A stretch of 64,000 bases of DNA, taken from Cellulomonas pakistanensis. Its GTDB lineage: Bacteria > Actinomycetota > Actinomycetes > Actinomycetales > Cellulomonadaceae. Every line of letters starts with the position of its first letter. Position 1 is the stretch's first letter. Shown here one piece after another: positions 25,927-35,103 of the stretch. Both the position numbers and the translations under genes were made by a program. The stretch spans positions 1-64,000 of the forward strand of contig NZ_BONO01000009.1 of NCBI RefSeq assembly GCF_016862755.1, in the 5' to 3' direction. Under the pieces are notes generated by a model. The model was not told where the DNA came from and ran no database searches. It worked only from the letters and a program-made list of their open reading frames with translations.

Positions 25927-26772
25927 GTGCGGTGGTTGGTGGTCGGCGCGACCGGCATGCTCGGCAAGGACCTGCTGCGGGTGCTCGGTGAGCACGGGCG
26001 GGACGCCGACGGCCTGGGCAGCGCCGGGCTCGACGTCACGGACGCCGCCGCCACGTCGGCCGCGGTGCGCGGCTACGACGTCGTGGTGAACTCCGCCGCG
26101 TACACGGCCGTCGACGCCGCCGAGACGGACGAGGCCGCGGCGTTCGCCGTGAACGCCGTCGGGCCCGCCAACCTCGCCCGCGCCTGCGCGGCCGCGGGCA
26201 GCCGGCTCGTGCAGATCTCCACCGACTACGTCTTCGACGGGTCCGCGACGACGCCGTACCCCGACGACGCGCCGGTCGCCCCGCGCTCGGCGTACGGCCG
26301 CACCAAGCTGGCCGGCGAGTGGGCGGCCCGCGCCGGGTCGGACGACGTGCTGGTCGTCCGGACCGCGTGGCTGTACGGCGCGCACGGCGGCTGCTTCCCG
26401 AAGACCATCGCGCGGGTCGCGCGCGAGCGCGGCGGCCTGGACGTCGTCGACGACCAGGTCGGCCAGCCCACCTGGACGGTCGACCTGGCGGAGCTGGTCG
26501 TCCGGCTCGTGCTGGCGCAGGCGCCGGCGGGCACGTACCACGGGACGGCGTCGGGCCAGGTGAGCTGGCACGGCTTCGCGCAGGCGGTCGTCGCCGCCGC
26601 GGGCCTGGACGAGCAGATCGTCCGGCCCACGACCAGCGAGGCGTTCACCCGGCCCGCGCCGCGGCCCGCCTACTCGGTGCTCGACCACGGCAGCGTGCGG
26701 AGCGCCGGCGTGGAGCCGATCGGCGACTGGCGCGAGCGCTGGGACGCCGCCGCGGCCTCCGTCCTGGCCTGA
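25927..26772 (+). CDS. rmlD: dTDP-4-dehydrorhamnose reductase
   Basis: 281 residues. Last step to dTDP-L-rhamnose, NAD(P)H-dependent. VVGATGMLGKDLLRVL, NSAAYTAVDAAE, QISTDYVFDG and SAYGRTKLAGEWAA (catalytic Tyr and Lys) are diagnostic. GTG 25927 is preceded by GGGAG. The gene is divergent from rmlC and convergent with rmlA, so the three rml genes are three separate transcription units. Confidence 0.94.
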   Translation: MRWLVVGATGMLGKDLLRVLGEHGRDADGLGSAGLDVTDAAATSAAVRGYDVVVNSAAYTAVDAAETDEAAAFAVNAVGPANLARACAAAGSRLVQISTDYVFDGSATTPYPDDAPVAPRSAYGRTKLAGEWAARAGSDDVLVVRTAWLYGAHGGCFPKTIARVARERGGLDVVDDQVGQPTWTVDLAELVVRLVLAQAPAGTYHGTASGQVSWHGFAQAVVAAAGLDEQIVRPTTSEAFTRPAPRPAYSVLDHGSVRSAGVEPIGDWRERWDAAAASVLA

Positions 26773-26775
26773 GCA

Positions 26776-26802
26776 CGGCCCCGGGCACGGTGCCCGGGGC
26801 CG
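26776..26802. terminator. Terminator hairpin between rmlD and rmlA
   Basis: Perfect 13-nt arms 26776-26788 and 26790-26802 around a single G (effective loop larger), between convergent stops at 26772 and 26809. Confidence 0.75.
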
Positions 26803-26808
26803 CCCCGG

Positions 26809-27681
26809 TCAGTCCCGGCCGTCGGCGAGCAGGCCGAGCAGGTACGTCCCGTAGCCCGACTTCACGAGCTTCTCGGCGCGCTCGCGGAGCTCGTCGTCGC
26901 TCAGGAACCCGCGGCGCCAGGCGACCTCCTCGGGGGCGCCGACCTTCAGGCCCTGCCGGTGCTCGATGGTCCGGACGTAGTCGGACGCCTCGACCAGCGA
27001 GTCGAAGGTGCCGGTGTCGAGCCACGCCGTGCCGCGGGGGAGGACCTCGACCTGCAGGCGGCCCTGCTCGAGGTAGACCCGGTTGACGTCCGTGATCTCG
27101 TACTCGCCGCGGGCGGACGGCTCCAGGTCGCGGGCGATCGCGACCACGTCGTTGTCGTAGAAGTACAGGCCGGGGACGGCGTAGCTGCTCTTCGGCCGCG
27201 CCGGCTTCTCCTCCAGCGACAGCGCCCGGAAGCTCTCGTCGAACTCCACGACGCCGTACGCGGTGGGGTCGGCGACGCGGTACGCGAACACGGCGCCGCC
27301 GTCGATGTCCTCGAACCGCTGCAGCCGCGACCCGAGGCCCGGACCGTAGAAGATGTTGTCGCCCAGGACCAGGGCCGCCGAGTCGTCGCCGACGAAGTCC
27401 GCGCCCAGCACGAACGCCTGGGCCAGGCCGTTGGGCTCGGCCTGCACCGTGTAGCTGATCGCGATGCCGAACTGCGAGCCGTCGCCCAGCAGCCGCCGGA
27501 ACTGCTCCGCGTCGTGCGGCGTCGTGATGATCAGGACGTCCTTGATGCCCGCCAGGATCAGCGTGGACAGCGGGTAGTAGATCATCGGCTTGTCGTAGAC
27601 CGGGACCAGCTGCTTGCTGACGCCGAGGGTGATCGGGTGCAGGCGGGTGCCGGAGCCTCCCGCGAGGATGATGCCGCGCAT
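26809..27681 (-). CDS. rmlA: Glucose-1-phosphate thymidylyltransferase
   Basis: 290 residues, typical RmlA length. Makes dTDP-glucose from dTTP and glucose 1-phosphate. [51 protein letters not shown] and [15 protein letters not shown] are all present. Start ATG 27681 gives the canonical N-terminus. The dehydratase for the next step (RmlB) is not in the window. Confidence 0.96.
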   Translation of the reverse strand: MRGIILAGGSGTRLHPITLGVSKQLVPVYDKPMIYYPLSTLILAGIKDVLIITTPHDAEQFRRLLGDGSQFGIAISYTVQAEPNGLAQAFVLGADFVGDDSAALVLGDNIFYGPGLGSRLQRFEDIDGGAVFAYRVADPTAYGVVEFDESFRALSLEEKPARPKSSYAVPGLYFYDNDVVAIARDLEPSARGEYEITDVNRVYLEQGRLQVEVLPRGTAWLDTGTFDSLVEASDYVRTIEHRQGLKVGAPEEVAWRRGFLSDDELRERAEKLVKSGYGTYLLGLLADGRD

Positions 27682-27746
27682 GAGCACACAGTGTGGCGCA
27701 TCCGCGGTGGTCGCGGGGGCGGGGACGGGCGTGGCGAGGGGTGAGG

Positions 27747-27752
27747 TAGCCT
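27747..27752 (+). promoter_or_regulatory. -10 element for GT2 gene at 27801
   Basis: TAGCCT, with a leader of about 41 nt that contains AGGAA before the ATG. Confidence 0.45.
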
Positions 27753-27800
27753 CGACCCTCGCCCGAACCCGGCATCCCCCCGCCTCGAAACAGGAACGTG

Positions 27801-28745
27801 ATGAAGGTCTTCGTCCAGATCCCCTGCCTCAACGAGGAGGAGACGCTGCCCGCGGTGCTGGCGTCGATCCCGCGGGAGATCGAGGGCGTGGACGAGCTCG
27901 AGATCCTCGTGATCGACGACGGGTCGTCGGACCGCACCGTGGAGATCGCGCGCGAGCTCGGCGTGACCCACGTCGTGCGGCACGCGCGCAACATGGGGCT
28001 CGCGCGGTCGTTCCGCGACGGGGTCGACTACGCGCTCGCGCACGGGGCCGACGTCGTGGTCAACACCGACGGGGACAACCAGTACCCGCAGGACCGGATC
28101 CCGGATCTGGTGCGACCGGTGATCGAGGGCGTCGCCGACATCGTCATCGCCGACCGCCAGACCGCGACGATCGCGCACTTCTCCCCGTTCAAGAAGCTGA
28201 TGCAGCGGGTCGGCAGCGCGGTCGTCAACAAGGCGGCCGACACGCGGCTCCCGGACGCCCCGAGCGGCTTCCGCGCGTACTCCCGGGCGTCGCTCTACCG
28301 GCTCAACGTGGTGACCGAGTTCTCCTACACGATGGAGACGATCATCCAGGCGGGCCACAAGCGGCTGCGCATCGCCTCGCTGCCCGTGACCACGAACGCG
28401 AAGACGCGCGAGTCGCGGCTGTTCAAGAACATCTTCCACCACATGGTGAAGTCCGCGTCGGCGATCGTGCGCAGCTACCTGATGTTCAAGCCGTACATGA
28501 TCTTCGCGACGCTGACCGCCGTGTTCGGCGTGCTGGCGCTCATCCCGATGGTCCGGTTCCTGGTGCTGTGGCTGGTCCACGGGGACAGCTCGGGCAACAT
28601 CCAGTCGCTGATCTTCGCGGCCATCATGTCGGTCGCGGCCCTGCTGTCCGCGGCGCTCGGCGTGCTCTCGGATCTGCAGCGCACCAACCGCGTGCTGCTC
28701 GAGGACCAGCTCGAGCGGATCAAGGAGATCCAGTTCCGGCGGTGA
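27801..28745 (+). CDS. GT2 glycosyltransferase with C-terminal membrane segments
   Basis: 314 residues. The GT-A domain (1-220) has [41 protein letters not shown] and [10 protein letters not shown], matching polyprenyl-phosphate glycosyltransferases. Two hydrophobic hairpin segments follow (about 225-290), then a charged amphipathic tail ([20 protein letters not shown]). Likely makes a polyprenyl-phosphate sugar. AGGA is five bases from ATG 27801; GTG 27798 is the alternative. Its last 26 bases overlap the 3' end of the convergent gene. Confidence 0.88.
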   Translation: MKVFVQIPCLNEEETLPAVLASIPREIEGVDELEILVIDDGSSDRTVEIARELGVTHVVRHARNMGLARSFRDGVDYALAHGADVVVNTDGDNQYPQDRIPDLVRPVIEGVADIVIADRQTATIAHFSPFKKLMQRVGSAVVNKAADTRLPDAPSGFRAYSRASLYRLNVVTEFSYTMETIIQAGHKRLRIASLPVTTNAKTRESRLFKNIFHHMVKSASAIVRSYLMFKPYMIFATLTAVFGVLALIPMVRFLVLWLVHGDSSGNIQSLIFAAIMSVAALLSAALGVLSDLQRTNRVLLEDQLERIKEIQFRR

Positions 28746-29646
28746 CGCGCGTGCGGCGACCCGCGAGCGCCGCGACGCCGGCGGCCCCGGCGTCCGCCAC
28801 GACCATCACGACCCGGCTCACCAGGGCGACGAGCAGCGCGTCCGAGCTGTCGACGACGGTCGCGAGACCCAGGACCAGGGCGGCCTCGCGCGGCCCGGTG
28901 CCGGCCGGGGCGATGACCACGAGGAACCCGACGACCCACGCCAGCGCGAACGCGCCGGTCGAGACCAGGGCGGTCGCCGCCACGTCGTCCGGGTGGAGGT
29001 CGCGGACGAGCACGAACGCGTGCAGGCCGAACAGCACCCACATCGCCGCGGCCCAAGTGGCGCTCCCCAGCACGCCGGCGCCGGAGACCCGCACCGGCTC
29101 GTCCCCCCGGCGGAGCGCCCGGAGCAGCCACGCGATCACGCGGTTGAACACCGGCGGCAGCAGACCCAGGACCCCGAGCGGGACGACCGCGACCGCCCAC
29201 CAGTAGGTGGTGAGCGAACCGGGCGCGGCGGCGGCGAGGGTCACCACGGCGATCGCGCCCCCGACGACGAGCAGCACCGCCAGCGCCCCGAGCGCCACCA
29301 CGGCGCTGCGCGCGCGCGACACGCGGTACGCCCGGCCGAGCTCCGCCTGCGCCACCACGGCCCACACGCTGCCGGGGACGTACTTGCCGAGCTGGCCGTG
29401 GTAGTAGATCCGCGCCGTGGCCGCGAGCGGCGGCGTCGGCCCGGTCCCCGCCAGCAGCGCGCGCCACGACAGCATCTGCGCGACGAGGCCGGCGCAGGCC
29501 AGGACCGTGGCGACCGCCACGCTGGCGGGGGACAACCGGGTGAGCGCGTCGGCGAGCTCGTCCCGCCGCGACGACACCGAGACCACCAGGAGCGCGATCG
29601 CGATGGCGAAGAAGCCGGTGCCGAGGACCTTCCGCCGAGATGTCAC
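28720..29646 (-). CDS. Lysylphosphatidylglycerol synthase-type transmembrane protein (UPF0104/AglD-like)
   Basis: 308 residues, about eight hydrophobic segments. YYHGQLGKYVPGSVWAVVAQ and VIAPAGTGPREAALVLGL are signature blocks of the flippase-like integral membrane domain (COG0392). These proteins are linked to lipid flipping or to glycosylation; the exact role here is unknown. GTG 29646 is leaderless: TATCCT on the minus strand ends six bases before it. The gene runs 26 bases into the 3' end of the convergent GT2. Confidence 0.85.
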   Translation of the reverse strand: MTSRRKVLGTGFFAIAIALLVVSVSSRRDELADALTRLSPASVAVATVLACAGLVAQMLSWRALLAGTGPTPPLAATARIYYHGQLGKYVPGSVWAVVAQAELGRAYRVSRARSAVVALGALAVLLVVGGAIAVVTLAAAAPGSLTTYWWAVAVVPLGVLGLLPPVFNRVIAWLLRALRRGDEPVRVSGAGVLGSATWAAAMWVLFGLHAFVLVRDLHPDDVAATALVSTGAFALAWVVGFLVVIAPAGTGPREAALVLGLATVVDSSDALLVALVSRVVMVVADAGAAGVAALAGRRTRVTAGTGSP

Positions 29647-29652
29647 CGCACG

Positions 29653-29658
29653 AGGATA
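29653..29658 (-). promoter_or_regulatory. -10 element, leaderless promoter
   Basis: TATCCT six bases before GTG 29646 on the minus strand; divergent from TAGGCT at 29670-29675. Confidence 0.6.
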
Positions 29659-29669
29659 GGGGCATCGCC

Positions 29670-29675
29670 TAGGCT
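29670..29675 (+). promoter_or_regulatory. -10 element for methyltransferase-manA unit
   Basis: TAGGCT; transcription would begin near 29682, leaving a leader of about 29 nt with GAGGAGAGG. Confidence 0.5.
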
Positions 29676-29710
29676 GTCCGACCGACGAACCCCCGAGGAG
29701 AGGATCCGCT

Positions 29711-30451
29711 GTGCCTGGAGCTGGAGAGGTCGCGCGCTCGGCCTACGTGGCCACGTCCCGCGCGGCCCGGACGCTCGCCGACCGCACCGGCCTGCTCGGG
29801 CGGCTCGACCGGTCGTACCGCGAGCACCCGGTCAGCGTGCCCGGCCACCTGCGCACGCTGTTCGCCATCCACGACGTCGAGGACCTCGTCGCGCTCGACG
29901 TGCCGTGGTGGACGTACAGCGCCATCGACACGGTGCGGGACCACCTCGACCGGCTCGGCGGCTCGGCCCGCGTCTTCGAGTACGGCTCGGGGGCGAGCTC
30001 GGTCTGGCTCGGTCGCCGCGTGGCCGAGGTGCACTCGGTCGAGCACCACGCCGGGTTCGCGGGCGTGATGCGCGACGTGCTGCGCGAGACGGGTCTGCAG
30101 GACGTGGTCGACCTGATCGAGGTCGCCCCCGAGGAGAGCGCGCACCCGGTGGTGCCCTCGACCCGCCGCGGCGAGGAGGGGCGCGACTACCGGCGGTACG
30201 TGCACAGCATCGACGAGGTGCCCGGCGAGTTCGACCTCGTCGTGGTGGACGGCCGGGCACGCGTGGCCTGCATGCAGCACGCCGTGCGCCGGCTCGCCCC
30301 GAACGGGATCGTGCTGTTCGACGACACCCAGCGCCCCCGGTACCAGAGCGGACTCGCCTCCTCCGGGATGGTCGTCGAGCGGCACCGCGGCTGGGTCCCC
30401 TCGCTGCCGTACCCGCGCGAGAGCGCGGTGCTCCGGCTCGGGCGCGCCTGA
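29711..30451 (+). CDS. Class I SAM-dependent methyltransferase
   Basis: 246 residues. VFEYGSGASSVWLGRRV is the SAM-binding glycine loop, with VHSVEHH (acidic residue after strand two) and EFDLVVVDGRARVACMQHAV as motifs further along. Substrate unknown; position in a glycan locus suggests sugar or lipid-carrier methylation. GTG 29711 has a GAGGAGAGGAT ribosome site. Followed 40 nt later by manA, probably in one transcript. Confidence 0.85.
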   Translation: MPGAGEVARSAYVATSRAARTLADRTGLLGRLDRSYREHPVSVPGHLRTLFAIHDVEDLVALDVPWWTYSAIDTVRDHLDRLGGSARVFEYGSGASSVWLGRRVAEVHSVEHHAGFAGVMRDVLRETGLQDVVDLIEVAPEESAHPVVPSTRRGEEGRDYRRYVHSIDEVPGEFDLVVVDGRARVACMQHAVRRLAPNGIVLFDDTQRPRYQSGLASSGMVVERHRGWVPSLPYPRESAVLRLGRA

Positions 30452-30491
30452 GCGCGCGAGGCGACGAGACGAGAGCGAGGACCGGGCACCC

Positions 30492-31694
30492 GTGTACCGA
30501 CTGACGACCGCGATCCAGAACTACGCCTGGGGGTCGGCGACCGCCATCCCTTCCCTGCTCGGGCTCGAGCCCGACGGCGCCCCCGTCGCGGAGGCGTGGT
30601 TCGGGGCGCACGCCAGCGCCCCGTCGCACTGCGTGACCGCCGACGGCGAGCCGGGGGTGCCGATGACCGAGGTCATCGCCGCCGACGCCGAGGCGGTGCT
30701 GGGCGAGCACGTCCGCGCCCGCTTCGGTCCCGCGCTGCCGTACCTGCTCAAGCTCATCGCCGCCGAGCAGCCCCTGTCGCTGCAGGTGCACCCGCACGTC
30801 GACGCGGCCCGGGCGGGCTACGACGACGAGGAGTCGCGGGGGGTGCCGCGGGACGCCCCGCACCGCAGCTACCGGGACCGCAACCACAAGCCGGAGCTCG
30901 TGTACGCCCTGACGCGCTTCGAGGCGCTCTGCGGCTTCCGGGCCCCGCGCCGCGCCGCGGAGCTTCTCGACGGCCTGGGGTCGACCCTGGCGGACGAGCT
31001 GCGGACCGTGCTGGCCTCGCAGCCGACGGCCCGCGGCATCGAGGAGGCGTTCACGCGGCTGCTGCGGCCCGAGACCCGGCCGAGCGCCGCCGAGGTCGAC
31101 GAGGTCGTCGCGGCGTGCGCGGCGCGCCTCGAGGCGGGGTCGCCGTCGGCCCGTGCGGACCGCACGGTGGTCCGGCTCGGGGCCGCGTACCCCGGTGACC
31201 CCGGGGTGGTCACCTCGCTGCTGCTCAACCCGGTCACGCTGCAGCCGGGGGAGGCGCTCTTCGTGCCCGCGGGCGGCGTGCACGCCTACCTCCAGGGGCT
31301 GGGCGTCGAGATCATGGCGAGCTCGGACAACGTCCTGCGTGCCGGCCTCACGCCGAAGCACGTCGACGTCGACGAGCTGCTCCGCAACGTCGACTACGTC
31401 GCGGCCCCGCCGATCCGGATCGCGCCGGAGCGGTTCTACGGCGCGACCCGGGTGTACTACGCCCCGGTGGACGACTTCGAGCTCTCGGTCACCCGGGTGG
31501 AGGACGGGCAGACGCACCCGCTCCCGGGGCGTGGTCCGCGGATTCTGCTGTGCATCGAGGGCCGGATGGTCGTGTCCTCCCGGGACGACGGCGAGATCGA
31601 GCTGACGCGCGGTACCGCGGCGTTCGCGCCCGCGACGGACGGCCCGCTGTCCGTCCGCGGCGCCGGCACGCTGGTGCAGGCCGACGTCCCCTGA
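30492..31694 (+). CDS. manA: Mannose-6-phosphate isomerase, class I
   Basis: 400 residues. Interconverts fructose 6-phosphate and mannose 6-phosphate, feeding GDP-mannose for gmd. QNYAWGSATAIPSLLG, LIAAEQPLSLQVHP (zinc ligands), HKPELVYALTRFEALCGFR and VPAGGVHAYLQGLGVEIMASSDN are the standard type I motifs. GTG start 30492. Phosphomannomutase for the next step is at 42926. Confidence 0.95.
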   Translation: MYRLTTAIQNYAWGSATAIPSLLGLEPDGAPVAEAWFGAHASAPSHCVTADGEPGVPMTEVIAADAEAVLGEHVRARFGPALPYLLKLIAAEQPLSLQVHPHVDAARAGYDDEESRGVPRDAPHRSYRDRNHKPELVYALTRFEALCGFRAPRRAAELLDGLGSTLADELRTVLASQPTARGIEEAFTRLLRPETRPSAAEVDEVVAACAARLEAGSPSARADRTVVRLGAAYPGDPGVVTSLLLNPVTLQPGEALFVPAGGVHAYLQGLGVEIMASSDNVLRAGLTPKHVDVDELLRNVDYVAAPPIRIAPERFYGATRVYYAPVDDFELSVTRVEDGQTHPLPGRGPRILLCIEGRMVVSSRDDGEIELTRGTAAFAPATDGPLSVRGAGTLVQADVP

Positions 31695-31746
31695 CCGGAC
31701 GGCGCGCCCGGCGGGCGGCCCGCGCGGCGGGCGGTCGCCGCGCTGG

Positions 31747-33783
31747 GTGACGGCGGCCCTCGCCGTCCCCGACCGGCTCCCGGTGCTGCTGCTGGCGGTC
31801 GCGGTCGCCGCCGTGCCCGCGGTGCTGCTCGGTCAGCTCCGGCCCGCGGTCGTGGTCCCGGTCGCGGCCGTGGTCGCCGCCGCGACGTGGCGGCTGGTGC
31901 CACCGCCCCCGCGGGCGGACGCCCGGCACGTCACCGCGGTCGCGGCGCTGGTGGTGCTGTGCGCCGCGTGGGTCGTCGTCGGGTGGCGCACCGCGGCGGA
32001 GTACGTCGTCGTGAACCGCGACCCCGGCTTCCTCACGCTGCGCGCGCTCTGGCTGGCCGAGCACCCGTCGGCGCTGATCGGCGTCGGCGACGCGGCCGCG
32101 GCAGCCGCCGCCGTCCCGGGCGCCGCCGCGGGCACCGAGGCGTTCTGGCTGGACGGCGGCTCCCTGCACGTGCAGGGCAACGTCCTGCTGCCCGCGCTGC
32201 TGGCCGTGCAGGGCTGGCTCGGCGGCGAGCAGGCCGTGCTCGCGGGCAACCTGGGGATCGGCGTCGTCGCTCTGGCGGCGGTGTACGCGCTGGCCCGGCG
32301 CCTGGTCGGCCCCGTGTGGGCGCTGGTGCCGACGGCCGGGCTCGCCGTGTCCCTGCCGTTCCTCACCTTCACGCGCGCCGCGTACACCGAGCCGCTCACC
32401 GTGGCGTTCCTGTGCGGCGGGCTCGCGCTCGCGCACGGTGCCTGGACGGCGCGGGGCTCGCGCCCGGCACGCCGGCACCTCCTGGTCGGGGCGCTGGTGG
32501 GGGCCGTCGCCACCGCGCGCATCGACGGCGCCGTCGCGGTCGTCGGTCTGGTGCTCGGCTACCTGCTGCTGGCCGCGGGGCCTCTCGGACGCGCCGACCG
32601 GCGGGGCGCGCGTCGCGCGGCGCTGGCCGCCGTCGGGGGTGCGACGGCCATGACGCTGCTGGGCCTCGCCGACGTGGTCGTGCTCAGCCCGGCCTACGTC
32701 CGGGAGCACGCGGGACAGCTCACGGCCCTCCTCGGCGCCGCCGCGCTGGTGGTCGTCGTCGCCGTCACCCTGCTGCTCGTGCCCCCCGCCTGGTCCGCCC
32801 GCACCCGGACGGTTGTGCACCGGCACCGCGCCGGGGTCGGTGCGGGCGCCGCGGCGGCGGTCCTGTGCCTCGCGGTGGCGCTCGCGTCCCGCCCGCTGTG
32901 GTGGCAGGGGAGGGCCACCGACCCCGCGACGGGCTACGGGCACGCGGTCCAGGTGCTCCAGGCAGCGGCGGGGCAGCCGCTCGACGCGGCCCGGTCCTAC
33001 GACGAGCAGACGCTCACGTGGGTCGCCTGGTACCTCGGCGGCCCCGCGGTCGTGCTGGGGTTCGCGGGGCTCGCGCTCCTGGCGCACCGTGCCGTCGCCC
33101 GCCGGGACCCGGCCGCCACGCTGGTCGTCGCCGTCATCGGGGTCGCCGCCGTCTTCCCGCTCCTGCGGGTCAGCATCACGCCCGACCAGATCTGGGCCGT
33201 GCGGCGCCTGCTGCCGGCGACGTTCCCGGGTCTGCTCGTCGCCGGCGCGGTGGCCCTCGCGGCGCTGGCGGGCACCGGAGCCGGTCCCGCGAGGTGGGGT
33301 GGGGCGCGCCGGGCCGCGGCGGGGGTGCTGGCACTCACCGTCGTCGGGTTCCCGCTGACCACCTGGCGCCCGGGGGCGTCCGTCGTCGAGCTGTCCGGCC
33401 GCGCCACGCAGGCGCACGCCGTCTGCGACGCCCTGGACGACCTCGGCGTCGAGCGGGTGGTGTGGACGCACTCGAGCCCGTTCCGCTACCTCGCGACGCT
33501 GCGGGTGGTCTGCGACGTCGAGGTGGTCGAGTTCGTCGAGCCGCCGACGACGGCCGACCTCGCCGCGGTGCGGGCGGCGTGGGGCGGCGGTCCGGTCGCG
33601 GCGCTGAGCTTCGACGCGACCGACTACGCCTGGACGGCGCCGCCGACGGCCTCGGTCGGCGGCACCGCGTCGACCACGCTCGGGCGCACGCTGACGGGCG
33701 TGCCGCGGACGGTGGACACCACGTGGAGCGAGGTGTGGGTGGGCCTCGTTCAGGGCGACGGCTCGGTGGCGCCGGCGGGGTGA
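31747..33783 (+). CDS. Polytopic membrane protein, GT-C glycosyltransferase-like
   Basis: 678 residues, about twelve to thirteen hydrophobic segments, then an extracytoplasmic C-terminal domain of about 130 residues. NRDPGFLTLRALWLAEHPS in the first external loop resembles the acidic loop of GT-C (ArnT/PMT-like) enzymes, and TRAAYTEPLTVAFLCGGLA is typical of the following segments. No family name can be assigned with certainty. GTG 31747 start; 52 nt after manA, possibly the same transcript. A wall-polysaccharide transferase is the most economical guess. Confidence 0.75.
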   Translation: MTAALAVPDRLPVLLLAVAVAAVPAVLLGQLRPAVVVPVAAVVAAATWRLVPPPPRADARHVTAVAALVVLCAAWVVVGWRTAAEYVVVNRDPGFLTLRALWLAEHPSALIGVGDAAAAAAAVPGAAAGTEAFWLDGGSLHVQGNVLLPALLAVQGWLGGEQAVLAGNLGIGVVALAAVYALARRLVGPVWALVPTAGLAVSLPFLTFTRAAYTEPLTVAFLCGGLALAHGAWTARGSRPARRHLLVGALVGAVATARIDGAVAVVGLVLGYLLLAAGPLGRADRRGARRAALAAVGGATAMTLLGLADVVVLSPAYVREHAGQLTALLGAAALVVVVAVTLLLVPPAWSARTRTVVHRHRAGVGAGAAAAVLCLAVALASRPLWWQGRATDPATGYGHAVQVLQAAAGQPLDAARSYDEQTLTWVAWYLGGPAVVLGFAGLALLAHRAVARRDPAATLVVAVIGVAAVFPLLRVSITPDQIWAVRRLLPATFPGLLVAGAVALAALAGTGAGPARWGGARRAAAGVLALTVVGFPLTTWRPGASVVELSGRATQAHAVCDALDDLGVERVVWTHSSPFRYLATLRVVCDVEVVEFVEPPTTADLAAVRAAWGGGPVAALSFDATDYAWTAPPTASVGGTASTTLGRTLTGVPRTVDTTWSEVWVGLVQGDGSVAPAG

Positions 33784-33788
33784 CGCGG

Positions 33789-33808
33789 GCGCGGCGTCAG
33801 AGCCGCGC
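33789..33808. terminator. Weak hairpin at convergent gene ends
   Basis: Seven-base arms 33789-33795 and 33802-33808 with a six-base loop, overlapping the stop of the TIGR03089 gene. Confidence 0.35.
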
Positions 33809-34564
33809 CGTGACCCGCTCCGACGCCGCGATCCGCTCCGCGCGGGCGTCCTGCTCGGCGGCGTCGCCCGGCTCCGGCCGGAGCAGCACCACCGACCCGC
33901 CGCCCGCCAGCACGCCGAGCGCGGACAGCAGCACCGGCGCCGTGGCGGCCCGCTCGTCGCCGACCGGCAGCAGGGCGCGCGAACCGGCGGGCACCGGCGC
34001 GGCCCCCGCCGCCGCGGCGACCAGCCCGGCGTGCGGGAGGGGGGTCGCCCCGACCTCCAGCGCGGGCTCGTCCGGCTCGACGGCCGGCGCCCAGCCGACG
34101 ACGTCGCCGTACGTCATCACCGACTGCGCGGCGTCCAGCGCCCCCGCGGGCAGGTCGCCGTCGAACCGGCGGGCCAGCGCGGGCAGCGCCACCGCGACGA
34201 CGCCCGCGCCGCGCGGGACGTCGAGCGCGGCCGGCCGGTCGGAGACGACGACGTCGGCGGCCGCCGCCGCGGCGTGCGCGTCGGTCGCCACGGTCGCGCC
34301 GACCCGCCACGCCGCCAGGGCCCAGACGACCGTCCGCCAGTGCGGCGGCAGGTCCAGGAGCACCCGCGTCCCGGGGCCGGCGTCGAGCTCCTCGACGAGC
34401 AGGTTGGTGGTCTTGCTCACCCAGTTGTCGAGGACCGCGCCGGACAGCTCGATGCGCTCGCCGGCGGGGCCGTACCAGGTCAGCCGGGGGCGCCCCGGGT
34501 CGCTGATCAGGGCCGACAGGACGTCCGCGACGGAGGCGGCGGGGCGGGGCCGGGAGGGGTGCAC
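33797..34564 (-). CDS. TIGR03089 family protein (acyl-CoA synthetase-like N-domain)
   Basis: 255 residues. RPRLTWYGPAGERIELSGAV and DNWVSKTTNLLVEELDAGPG are the family hallmarks; it resembles the N-terminal part of AMP-forming acyl-CoA synthetases but lacks the P-loop-like TSGTTG motif and the C-domain, so it is probably not a complete ligase. In actinobacteria it commonly lies near rml/wbbL/manB/whiB genes, as here. GTG 34564 start. Function unknown. Confidence 0.8.
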   Translation of the reverse strand: MHPSRPRPAASVADVLSALISDPGRPRLTWYGPAGERIELSGAVLDNWVSKTTNLLVEELDAGPGTRVLLDLPPHWRTVVWALAAWRVGATVATDAHAAAAAADVVVSDRPAALDVPRGAGVVAVALPALARRFDGDLPAGALDAAQSVMTYGDVVGWAPAVEPDEPALEVGATPLPHAGLVAAAAGAAPVPAGSRALLPVGDERAATAPVLLSALGVLAGGGSVVLLRPEPGDAAEQDARAERIAASERVTARL

Positions 34565-34640
34565 GGGAGCAGCCTAGGCGCCCGTGTTATCGCGGATCCG
34601 GACATATCGCCCGGGAAGCGCTTCAGTACCAGTCTTCCGC

Positions 34641-34669
34641 TTGACTACGCGGAACGACACGCGTGTAAT
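34641..34669 (+). promoter_or_regulatory. Sigma-70-type promoter of whiB
   Basis: TTGACT (34641-34646), 17-base spacer, TGTAAT (34664-34669): the best -35/-10 pair in the window. It leaves a leader of about 70 nt to the whiB ATG. The spacer contains a GACAC, which resembles the core of WhiA-type sites but is too short to call. Confidence 0.7.
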
Positions 34670-34747
34670 TCCCTGGAACGGGGCGGCGCGCGAGGCATCG
34701 CGGGCGACCGGCGGACGATCGACACGAGCACGACGGGGGTGGCACAC

Positions 34748-35077
34748 ATGTGGAGTCTGCTCGACGACGAGGGACCCTTCCCGTCCGAGGCGCGCACGCC
34801 CCAGGCCGAGACGGTGGCGCCCGTGCTGCCGCTGTTCGGCACGCCCGAGGACGACGGCATCATGGGCTGGCAGGAGCGCGCGCTGTGCGCCCAGACCGAC
34901 CCCGAGGCCTTCTTCCCCGAGAAGGGCGGCTCGACCCGCGAGGCCAAGAAGGTCTGCACCGGCTGCGAGGTCCGGGCGGAGTGCCTCGAGTACGCGCTCG
35001 CCAACGACGAGCGGTTCGGCATCTGGGGCGGCCTGTCCGAGCGTGAGCGCCGCAAGCTCAAGCGGCGTGTGGTCTGA
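34748..35077 (+). CDS. whiB: WhiB family iron-sulfur regulator (WhiB2/WhmD type)
   Basis: 109 residues. Four Fe-S cysteines at 47, 70, 73 and 79, the GIWGG turn at 91-95 and a basic C-terminus (ERRKLKRRVV) for DNA contact. The N-terminal acidic/proline stretch and the TDPEAFFPEKGGSTREAKKV linker are WhiB2/WhmD-like; that subgroup controls septation or cell division in mycobacteria and sporulation in streptomycetes. Its position next to wall-polysaccharide genes is conserved in actinobacteria. ATG 34748 chosen; a good promoter lies upstream. Confidence 0.95.
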   Translation: MWSLLDDEGPFPSEARTPQAETVAPVLPLFGTPEDDGIMGWQERALCAQTDPEAFFPEKGGSTREAKKVCTGCEVRAECLEYALANDERFGIWGGLSERERRKLKRRVV

Positions 35078-35103
35078 TCGCGCCCGCCGGGGCGCCTGAC
35101 GTC

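Noticed and set aside
31695-31746. GC-rich gap after manA as a terminator
   Set aside because: Many short GC pairings but no single clean stem; read-through into the membrane-protein gene is as likely.
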